A stretch of 9,573 nt of DNA, from positions 1 through 9,573 of the forward strand of contig JAQTXY010000046.1 in assembly GCA_028688535.1 (NCBI GenBank), in the 5' to 3' direction. Positions 1-5,152 of the stretch are shown one piece after another. Position numbers and translations under genes: made by a program. Origin of the DNA: Methanothrix sp. (GTDB lineage Archaea > Halobacteriota > Methanosarcinia > Methanotrichales > Methanotrichaceae). Position 1 is the stretch's first letter, and every line of letters begins with the position of its first letter. The notes below the pieces were generated by a model. The model saw only the letters and a program-made list of their open reading frames with translations. It was not told the DNA's origin and did no database searches.

Positions 1-522
1 GGCAGCCCGCTTTGCCACCGTCTTCACAATGAAATCAAATGGATCGTCCGCCGGATTGAGCATACCCACCAGGCTCATGTTCTCAGAGCCTGCCCCCTTG
101 GGAAAAGCAGTGAGAGAGAGACCCCGGCCATCCACATAATCCAGAATGATATCGGGCATGCCAGGGCCGGTATTGTCTCCGCTATTCTTGCGGGTCAGGG
201 GATGGACGGCATTAGGGCGCAGCGGTATCTTTTCTGTGGCAATTCTTACACCCTCTGCGATCGCCTCGGAAAGGGAAAAGTCCAGAGACAGATCGCGGCC
301 TATCTTTACATGAAATATGGTAAGCCCCGTGTCCTGGCAGAGGGGCAGGCCTTTGGCGGTGGCAACCGCTACATTCTCCAGCATGAACTGCAAATGCTGC
401 CTGGCGAGTGGCTGCCTCTCCCGGTCCGCTGCCTCTTGGATTTTTTGCAAGACCCAAGGGGGCAGTGTCGTCTCCGCTCTTTGCAGGGCACGCACCGTGG
501 CCTGCACCACCCGATCTCTCAT
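1..522 (-). CDS. Fumarate hydratase (class I), alpha subunit, 3' end cut by window
   Basis: This is the N-terminal 174 residues of the alpha subunit of an oxygen-sensitive class I (iron-sulfur) fumarase/tartrate dehydratase, which interconverts fumarate and malate in the cytoplasm. I translated it by hand from the minus strand. The family signature is clear: KGLPLCQDTGL at residues 58-67, whose Cys62 is an expected ligand of the 4Fe-4S cluster, and FPKGAGSENMS at 140-150, a conserved active-site stretch. KNSGDNTGPGMPD at 112-124 also matches the family. The start is ATG at 522-520, which overlaps the stop of the DUF166 gene as ATGA, so the two genes are probably co-translated. Archaeal fumarases are usually split into alpha and beta proteins; the rest of alpha, and perhaps a beta gene, would lie left of position 1. 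Related L-tartrate dehydratases share this fold, so the substrate is inferred from the usual archaeal role. Confidence 0.93.
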   Translation of the reverse strand, partial: MRDRVVQATVRALQRAETTLPPWVLQKIQEAADRERQPLARQHLQFMLENVAVATAKGLPLCQDTGLTIFHVKIGRDLSLDFSLSEAIAEGVRIATEKIPLRPNAVHPLTRKNSGDNTGPGMPDIILDYVDGRGLSLTAFPKGAGSENMSLVGMLNPADDPFDFIVKTVAKRAA

Positions 523-1253
523 GCCTTTTGCCCCTTCTTGCCAGGTTCGATCTTAATGGGTTGGGATTGCATTGGCAGCTTGAGGTTGGTCAGCTTGCCC
601 AGAGCCCTTTCCATAGCGTCTTTGTGCAGGTCTCCTGAGGTATGAATGCCTCCAGGAGTTCCGCGCACGGCGCGACAGGGATATTGCTGGCAGAAGAGGC
701 CGGTCATGGACGCTGCTTCCTCTACGGTCTTTCCCGTTATGCCTGCGGCTGCATGCCAGGTGGCTCCGCAAGGCGAGCCGCGCACGACCTTTACATTGCT
801 GATGCGCCCGTCCTTTGTTTCTACCTCCAGCTCCGGTTTGCCCAGTTTCCTGGCAAATTCGTCGATTACGGGAACGCCGCATTCTTCCAGGGTGCAACAG
901 ATCTCATCCACCTCGATATGAATGCCGTACTTTTCTGCAATTCTCTCCAGCTCGCCTATCGAGCCGGCCCTGCCAATGCCGCCGGGAATTATCGCCGCTT
1001 TGACTCCGGCGGCACCTGCAAGGCGTACTATCTCCGGAGTCAAGTCGGGATGAAAGGTATAGAGAATGAGCAAATCCGCCTGGAAGATCCTGGGATCAAG
1101 GTTCAGCTCCTTGACAAACTCTTCCGGGTCCTCGATGAAGCCGGGCAGCACCTGAGGAACATCAACGGATACGACTGCAAAGTCAGTTCTGGCCTTGATG
1201 GTCTCCAAAAGGCGCTCGCCGTACTTTCCTCTTTTAACTACGCCAACCAGCAT
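519..1253 (-). CDS. DUF166 family protein
   Basis: This 244-residue cytoplasmic protein is recognisable as DUF166, a family common in methanogens and of unproven biochemical function; old database labels such as 'thymidylate synthase' should not be trusted. It starts MLVGVVKRGKYGERLLETI and contains a glycine-rich loop AAIIPGGIGRAGS at about 86-98. It also has six cysteines, arranged as CCTLEEC (119, 120, 125), SPCGAT (162) and FCQQYPC (188, 193). That pattern would suit metal or Fe-S binding or thiol chemistry, which is inference. There is no signal peptide or TM segment. The start at 1253 gives a normal full-length protein; an ATG at 1260-1258 is out of frame. Its TGA overlaps the fumarase alpha start (ATGA), so the two are very likely one operon. 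Upstream, 102 bp separate it from the divergent cfbB-like gene. Confidence 0.85.
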   Translation of the reverse strand: MLVGVVKRGKYGERLLETIKARTDFAVVSVDVPQVLPGFIEDPEEFVKELNLDPRIFQADLLILYTFHPDLTPEIVRLAGAAGVKAAIIPGGIGRAGSIGELERIAEKYGIHIEVDEICCTLEECGVPVIDEFARKLGKPELEVETKDGRISNVKVVRGSPCGATWHAAAGITGKTVEEAASMTGLFCQQYPCRAVRGTPGGIHTSGDLHKDAMERALGKLTNLKLPMQSQPIKIEPGKKGQKA

Positions 1254-1317
1254 GATTCATGGAATGAACTCAGGTGTTAATAGAGATTTGCAGAGGTATT
1301 CACAAATCAACCTGGCA

Positions 1318-1330
1318 TGTCTTTATATCG
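1318..1330 (+). promoter_or_regulatory. Possible TATA element for cfbB-like gene (leaderless transcript)
   Basis: The stretch TTTATATC at 1322-1329 is centred about 30 nt before ATG 1356. Archaeal TATA boxes usually sit 25-27 nt before the transcription start, so the message would begin within a few bases of that ATG, giving a leaderless or nearly leaderless mRNA. This fits the lack of a Shine-Dalgarno before 1356. No clear purine-rich BRE precedes it, so the call is weak. Confidence 0.35.
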
Positions 1331-1355
1331 GATCAATTGCATTAAGCGCACCGCA

Positions 1356-2711
1356 ATGAATAAAATAGAAACCTCTGGCGGCAACGTCCATAATATTCCA
1401 GCCATTCTCATCGCAGGTACCCACAGCGGCGTGGGCAAGACAACAGTCACTCTGGGCCTCATGGCCGCTCTTCGTGCCCGTGGCCTGGTCGTTCAGCCCT
1501 TCAAGGTAGGCCCTGACTTCATCGATCCCTCGCATCACAGCGCAGTCTGCGGACGGCCATCGCGCAATCTCGATCCCTTCATGATGGGCGAAGATGGAGT
1601 GCGCCGCTCCTTTTGCTCAGCTCTCGCCGGTGCTGATGTGGCTGTAGTGGAAGGGGTTATGGGCCTTTACGATGGCATGGACGGAACTGAGACCGGCAGC
1701 TCTGCAGAGGTAGCCAAGATACTCGACCTTCCGGTTCTGTTAGTCATAAATGTGCATGGCATGTCGCGCAGTGCTGCCGCTCTGGAGAAGGGCTTTGCAG
1801 AATATGACCGGGGTTTGCGCCTGGCAGGCACCATTCTCAATCAGGTAGGAAGTGTGCGGCACCTGGGCATGCTGAAGAGTTGCCTGGAGAGACCAATCTT
1901 CGCCGCTCTTCCGCGCGATAGGGAGATGGAGATGAAAAGCCGTCACTTGGGGCTGGTGATGGGCTTTGAGAAAGAACACGACGTTTTCGCCATGGCAGCC
2001 TTGCTGGAAAAGCATGCTGCCATCGATGAGATACTGTCGCTTCGCGCTCCTGTCCCGCCTGCGCACAAGGAGATGGCCAATATGGAGAAATCCGTGCGCA
2101 TAGGCGTTGCCCAGGATGAAGCCTTCTGCTTTTATTACTATGACAATCTGCGCGAGCTGGAAAGGCATGGCGCTGATTTGATCTTCTTCAGTCCGTTAGT
2201 TGATGATCTGCCTGATGTGGACGGCCTGTACATTGGAGGAGGCTATCCAGAGCTGCATGCTGCCCGGCTGGAGAGCGCTCCTGCCAGAAGGCAGATTAAG
2301 AACGCATCAGAGGATGGGATGCCTATTTATGGAGAGTGCGGCGGCCTGATGTACCTGGGACGCGCCATAGAACTGGAGACCGGCACATTTGGGATGGTAG
2401 GGGCGCTTCCCGGTTCTACTATTATGACCAAACGGCTTGCGGCTTTGGGGTATGCCGAGGCAAAGACAGTAGGACAAAATCCCATAGCAGGGCTGGGCAA
2501 GACCCTTCGCGGTCACGAGTTTCATTATTCGCGATTTAGCTGTGACAAGGACGCTCGCTTTGCTTACCGGCTAAGCAGGGGCAAAGGCATCCAGGACGGC
2601 CGGGATGGCCTGGTGGAGCACAACACATTGGGCGGATACCTGCATGCCCATTTCTTCTCCTTTTCTGTGAAAAGGTTTATAGAGAGCTGCAGAGATTATA
2701 GAAGAAAATAA
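1356..2711 (+). CDS. cfbB: Ni-sirohydrochlorin / cobyrinate a,c-diamide synthase (CfbB/CbiA family)
   Basis: This cytoplasmic ATP- and glutamine-dependent amidotransferase converts the a and c acetate side chains of a tetrapyrrole to amides. In methanogens the CfbB paralogue acts on Ni-sirohydrochlorin for coenzyme F430, and CbiA on cobyrinate for B12. The sequence resembles the methanogen CfbB type as I remember it, but paralogue assignment is not certain. Counting from the upstream ATG at 1317, the P-loop GTHSGVGKTT is at 34-43, VGPDFIDPSHH at 64-74, and the class I glutaminase (GATase_3) Cys nucleophile in YGECGGLMYLG at 341; the conserved RGHEFHYS is at 398-405 and the catalytic-type His in GGYLHAH near 443. 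I prefer ATG 1356 (451 residues). The 1317 start has no Shine-Dalgarno at usable distance, adds 13 residues that look non-conserved, and lies over a TATA-like element at 1322-1328 that would place transcription start just before 1356. Confidence 0.9.
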   Translation: MNKIETSGGNVHNIPAILIAGTHSGVGKTTVTLGLMAALRARGLVVQPFKVGPDFIDPSHHSAVCGRPSRNLDPFMMGEDGVRRSFCSALAGADVAVVEGVMGLYDGMDGTETGSSAEVAKILDLPVLLVINVHGMSRSAAALEKGFAEYDRGLRLAGTILNQVGSVRHLGMLKSCLERPIFAALPRDREMEMKSRHLGLVMGFEKEHDVFAMAALLEKHAAIDEILSLRAPVPPAHKEMANMEKSVRIGVAQDEAFCFYYYDNLRELERHGADLIFFSPLVDDLPDVDGLYIGGGYPELHAARLESAPARRQIKNASEDGMPIYGECGGLMYLGRAIELETGTFGMVGALPGSTIMTKRLAALGYAEAKTVGQNPIAGLGKTLRGHEFHYSRFSCDKDARFAYRLSRGKGIQDGRDGLVEHNTLGGYLHAHFFSFSVKRFIESCRDYRRK

Positions 2712-3014
2712 TTTAGGCGGTATGAAGCCTATTGAAGTGGATAAACCCATAACAATTATTGAATAATTAGTTATAACAATCTTCAAAATTTATTTTTATA
2801 AGGAACTATATTTATGCACTCATATAAACAATTTATTTTTTATACATTTTAAATAATATATTATTAAATGCAGGAACTGAGATATTCTTGTTTTATATTT
2901 AGAATAAATACCCTAAATATTTGCGCATTATGAAATATATAGATCCTTTTTAGAGAAAAGTTTAAATGCAGGCTCATGTGCATGTAGGCTCATAACGCAA
3001 ATGGAGTGTTAACT
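2712..3014. other. AT-rich intergenic region, no gene seen
   Basis: This 303-nt spacer lies between the cfbB-like gene and the poly-sequon peptide gene. Just after the cfbB stop is a weak 5-bp inverted repeat (TAGGC 2714-2718, GCCTA 2727-2731, 8-nt loop) without a T-run, which is too poor to call a terminator. The rest to about 2950 is extremely AT-rich, with only very short open frames (under 20 codons) and similar AATTTATTTTT runs near 2787 and 2829. The right end holds the promoter described separately. Confidence 0.6.
2955..2969 (+). promoter_or_regulatory. BRE/TATA-like promoter of poly-sequon peptide gene
   Basis: GAAAAG followed by TTTAAATGC resembles an archaeal BRE plus TATA box. 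It would put the transcription start near 2990, leaving a leader of about 25 nt that includes the GGAG ribosome site at 3003-3006. Between the TATA and the gene is a direct repeat AGGCTCAT (2970-2977 and 2986-2993, 16-nt period), which overlaps the expected transcription start and could be an operator. Confidence 0.55.
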
Positions 3015-3227
3015 ATGAGCAAAATTAATAGTGGAGTTGTGCTCTTCTCTCTCCTGATGGCTCTCTCTCTGGGAGTTGCCTTTGGTGAGGATGTTGTCGC
3101 AACAGAGAATGTAACTGAAAATGCAACTGAGAACGCTACCGAGAACGTTACCATCAACGCTACCGAGAACGTTACCATCAACGCTACCGAGAACGCTTCT
3201 GTTGAAACAACCGAAGCTAAAGCTTAG
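3015..3227 (+). CDS. Small exported protein made of eight tandem N-glycosylation sequons
   Basis: I recognise no named family for this 70-residue protein. Residues 1-24 form a Sec signal peptide: MSK, a hydrophobic core (VVLFSLLMALSLGVAF) and a small-residue exit before GED. The mature part is about 46 residues and acidic, with eight consecutive N-x-T/S sequons in strict 4-residue register (NVT, NAT, NAT, NVT, NAT, NVT, NAT, NAS, separated by E or I), then a Ser/Thr/Glu/Lys-rich tail. It has no Cys, no aromatic residue after the signal and no second TM. If the archaeal AglB oligosaccharyltransferase uses these sites, the product would be a tiny mucin-like surface or secreted glycopeptide (inference). 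The ATG at 3015 is chosen because GGAG (3003-3006) lies 8 nt before it; a GTG at 3006 in frame overlaps that site. It has its own promoter, and a hairpin terminator follows. Confidence 0.75.
   Translation: MSKINSGVVLFSLLMALSLGVAFGEDVVATENVTENATENATENVTINATENVTINATENASVETTEAKA
3108..3203 (+). repeat. Eight in-frame 12-nt repeats encoding N-x-T/S sequons
   Basis: Eight contiguous 12-nt units (starting at 3108, 3120, 3132, 3144, 3156, 3168, 3180 and 3192) each encode Asn-(Val/Ala)-(Thr/Ser) plus one residue. The last five form a higher-order array: a 24-nt unit at 3132-3155 is repeated exactly at 3156-3179, and its first 16 nt recur at 3180-3195. The first two units use different synonymous codons (AAT, ACT rather than AAC, ACC). 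The 3' part therefore looks freshly duplicated, while the 5' part is older or was selected only at the protein level. Confidence 0.9.
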
Positions 3228-3241
3228 GTAGGCTTGATTGT

Positions 3242-3295
3242 ATTTCCGCATTGCTTGGCGGAAATTTGGGCAGGTTCTCCCTGCCAATACTTTTT
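3242..3295 (+). terminator. Tandem hairpins and T-run after the poly-sequon gene
   Basis: An 8-bp perfect stem ATTTCCGC/GCGGAAAT (3242-3249 with 3258-3265, 8-nt loop) is followed by a second stem GGCAGG/CCTGCC (3269-3274 with 3280-3285, 5-nt loop). A T5 run at 3291-3295 comes next. The position, 14 nt after the stop codon, and the T-run fit a transcription terminator isolating this gene from the next one, which has its own TATA box. Archaeal termination depends mostly on the T-run, so the first hairpin may instead protect the mRNA end. Confidence 0.6.
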
Positions 3296-3322
3296 CTCAT
3301 TACTAATACAAGGAAATTTTTA

Positions 3323-3337
3323 GAAAGGCTTATATTT
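3323..3337 (+). promoter_or_regulatory. BRE/TATA promoter of the LTD-protein gene
   Basis: GAAAGGCTTATATTT is a good match to the archaeal pattern of a purine-rich BRE followed by TTATAT. With the usual spacing, transcription would start near 3358, giving a very short leader that still contains the GAGGT ribosome site at 3361-3365. Confidence 0.65.
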
Positions 3338-3371
3338 TTCTTAGGAAAAAAGCATTGTTTGAGGTATGAAT

Positions 3372-4064
3372 ATGAGAAGCTCAAGTGCGTTGATACTACT
3401 AGCTGCATTAGTGACCTTATCATCGGGATGCGTCCTGGCACAGGATGCCTCGAATGCTACAATTGACATGAATGCCACAAATGAAACGGCGGCTATAGAC
3501 GCTGCGCCCGTTGCTGAAGCTGCGGCACCTCTGACAGAGACCGCGCAGGCTGCACCTCAAGAGACAGCGTCTAGGTTCAAGCAGCTCTCCACCTTTGTTA
3601 AGGGTGCTACCACAATTCTGGGAAAGAATACTGCCCAGGAATACGCGGACGTGTCCAAGACAGCTAATCGGGATACAGTATTCACACGTGAGGCGGGCGT
3701 TTCCACTCCTGCTGTAAAGGTGGGCATCACCGGGGTAGGCACGGCAGAAGACAAGTACGTCCAAGTAACCAACCAGGCAGTTGGATCCTGGGATCTGATA
3801 GGATGGACACTGGCCTCAGCCGGAAACACCACCTTCACCTTCCCATCGCTGACTCTGGAAGAGAAAGCTTTCGTGCGCGTCCATGAGGGAGAAGGTGTAG
3901 GCAGCACGACCGATATTTACACCAATAATACAGCACCACTCTGGATCGATAATCTGGTATCCCTGCAAAATGCAGATGGAACTATCATATCCACTTATGA
4001 CGTCTCCACCGCTCCTGCAGCAAGTGCGTGGGTAGATCCTCTGGCCAGCCAGATTCAGTACTAG
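3372..4064 (+). CDS. Exported lamin-tail-domain (LTD)-like glycoprotein
   Basis: This is a 230-residue exported protein. Residues 1-23 are a signal peptide (MRSSSALILLAALVTLSSGC, then VLAQ); Cys20 makes a lipoprotein anchor conceivable, but the preceding LSSG is a poor lipobox. Residues 24-40 are sequon-rich (N28, N34, N37), followed by a flexible Ala/Pro/Glu linker to about 66. Residues 115-210 look like a lamin-tail domain: KYVQVTNQAVGSWDLIGWTL, then FTFPSLTLEEKAFVRVHEGEG, a Trp-Ile-Asp-Asn turn and LQNADGTIISTYD. LTDs are Ig-like beta folds used by prokaryotes on surface or secreted proteins. Two more sequons (N152, N185) fall inside the domain. The start at 3372 is preferred to the in-frame ATG at 3366 because GAGGT (3361-3365) would abut the latter but lies 6 nt from 3372. 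No enzyme motif is visible; a structural or adhesive surface role is inference. Confidence 0.78.
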   Translation: MRSSSALILLAALVTLSSGCVLAQDASNATIDMNATNETAAIDAAPVAEAAAPLTETAQAAPQETASRFKQLSTFVKGATTILGKNTAQEYADVSKTANRDTVFTREAGVSTPAVKVGITGVGTAEDKYVQVTNQAVGSWDLIGWTLASAGNTTFTFPSLTLEEKAFVRVHEGEGVGSTTDIYTNNTAPLWIDNLVSLQNADGTIISTYDVSTAPAASAWVDPLASQIQY

Positions 4065-4073
4065 ATCGCCGTA

Positions 4074-4106
4074 GCCCTAATTTTGGGGCGGCATAACTCT
4101 TTTTTT
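4074..4106 (+). terminator. Hairpin plus T7 terminator after the LTD gene
   Basis: GCCCTA (4074-4079) can pair with TGGGGC (4084-4089, including one G-T pair), and a T7 run follows at 4100-4106, starting 10 nt after the stem. It lies 10 nt after the stop of the LTD gene and before the end of the convergent minus-strand gene, where a terminator is expected. Confidence 0.5.
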
Positions 4107-4145
4107 AAAAATTGGAGAATCAGTTCGCTGCAACCATCAGAAAAC

Positions 4146-4880
4146 CTAGATGTAGACTGCAGTTCCCGGTTCCACATTGATTATCTTTGTGCCGCCCCTC
4201 TCGAAGAACATTGTCTTCGGGTAGTTGAACTGACCGTCATAGACTCTGATATCATGGCTGCGACCACCAACCACACTGAAACTGAACCTTCCATCAAGCA
4301 GATCTCCTCCAGTTCCTTCCGTTCCGATGTAATTCTCATCCAGGAATACCTGATAGCCCCTCATGCCTTGAGATACTATTGTAGCTGTGGAGTCTCCAGT
4401 GGCAACTGCAGGGGACGGCGTTGCTGCAATGGACGCGGGAATTTTTACGACGGGATATGTTGAGGTTGGCCTTGGGTACACTCTTACGGACGATTTTGTT
4501 TGAGCATAATCCAGAGTCTTTTCCCAGTTCTTTTGGAATGGTTCCCATGTCATTTTAGCTAGCGAATTCAATCTAAAGTCAGAATAATAAGGCGATGAAT
4601 AATATGGGTATATTCCATAGGGTCCTGGATAGGTGCCGTTCCTGAATTGATACGGATAAGCATAATCTCTGAAAAACTCTGCGCCAAAGTAGGGATAGTA
4701 AATCTGCTCCCAGGTATGGCCTTGGTTTGGAGAAAAGATCGGATCTGTGAAGTATTGGGCAATATCACCACCATAAGGTCCTACGTATCCTCCACCGAGC
4801 CATTCTTCTCCACATGCCATGCTAATCAGCAAGCATAAGGTTAACACAGTAAGATGCGACAAATTTTTTCGAGACATCAT
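4146..4880 (-). CDS. Exported Tyr/Pro/Gly-rich protein with PEGA-like C-terminus
   Basis: I cannot name a family for the whole 244-residue protein. Residues 1-24 are a signal peptide (MMSRKN, then a core LTVLTLCLLISMAC). Residues 27-100 are unusually aromatic: about 16 Tyr in 74 residues, with motifs such as YVGPYGG, YYPYFGAEFF, YPGPYGIYPYY and YYSD, plus many Gly, Pro and Phe. A Thr/Pro/Ala-rich hinge follows (136-165). Residues 168-242 resemble a PEGA-type beta domain (GYQVFLDENYIGTEG, SFSVVGGRSHDIRVYDGQF, then TKIINVEPGTA), a module of surface proteins. There is a single sequon (NGT at 81). The start is a double ATG (4880/4877); GTGA about 8 nt upstream may serve as ribosome site. It is convergent with the LTD gene and downstream of, but separated from, the sensor kinase. 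A surface or matrix role is inference. Confidence 0.72.
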   Translation of the reverse strand: MMSRKNLSHLTVLTLCLLISMACGEEWLGGGYVGPYGGDIAQYFTDPIFSPNQGHTWEQIYYPYFGAEFFRDYAYPYQFRNGTYPGPYGIYPYYSSPYYSDFRLNSLAKMTWEPFQKNWEKTLDYAQTKSSVRVYPRPTSTYPVVKIPASIAATPSPAVATGDSTATIVSQGMRGYQVFLDENYIGTEGTGGDLLDGRFSFSVVGGRSHDIRVYDGQFNYPKTMFFERGGTKIINVEPGTAVYI

Positions 4881-5100
4881 GGTTTTTTCACAAAGATACC
4901 ATAATAACTAATGGAATTTAATACTGCCTATATCGCGATTAGTTTTAATACGTCCGAATTTGAATGATAAAATGCAAACGACTTGAGGGAAGAATTAGGC
5001 GATGTCAAGGCAGTGGGAGGGACCCTTTGTGCCTCGACTATCGCCATGCATTAAGTCGACGTTCAACGATATAAAGGCCGCGCTCAACCATAATTCTTGT

Positions 5101-5141
5101 CGAAATGATTTTATTTCGTTTACCTGTTGCTCAAAAGCAAC
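5101..5141 (-). terminator. Tandem hairpins after the sensor kinase
   Basis: Downstream of the kinase stop (minus strand) are two perfect stems: AGCAAC/GTTGCT pairing 5136-5141 with 5126-5131 (4-nt loop), and CGAAAT/ATTTCG pairing 5101-5106 with 5113-5118 (6-nt loop). They begin about 12 nt after the TGA. The flanks are A/T-rich but there is no long T-run on the minus strand, so this may be a 3'-end stabiliser rather than a terminator. Confidence 0.4.
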
Positions 5142-5152
5142 CTCTAATCATA

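Noticed and set aside
202..1280. Plus-strand open frames of 147 and 212 codons over the DUF166/fumarase region
   Set aside because: They lie antisense to two clearly recognisable proteins and show no family signature; they arise from the GC-rich codon use of the minus-strand genes.
2714..2731. Terminator after the cfbB-like gene
   Set aside because: Only a 5-bp stem with an 8-nt loop and no T-run follows; there is not enough to call it.
3108..3203. Possible CRISPR-like or satellite array
   Set aside because: The repeats are 12 nt, contiguous without spacers and in frame with a signal-peptide protein, so this is coding repetition.
2990..3287. Minus-strand frames rich in VTFSVA / SVDGNVLG repeats
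   Set aside because: They are the antisense reading of the 12-nt sequon repeats; the plus-strand frame has signal peptide, ribosome site and promoter.
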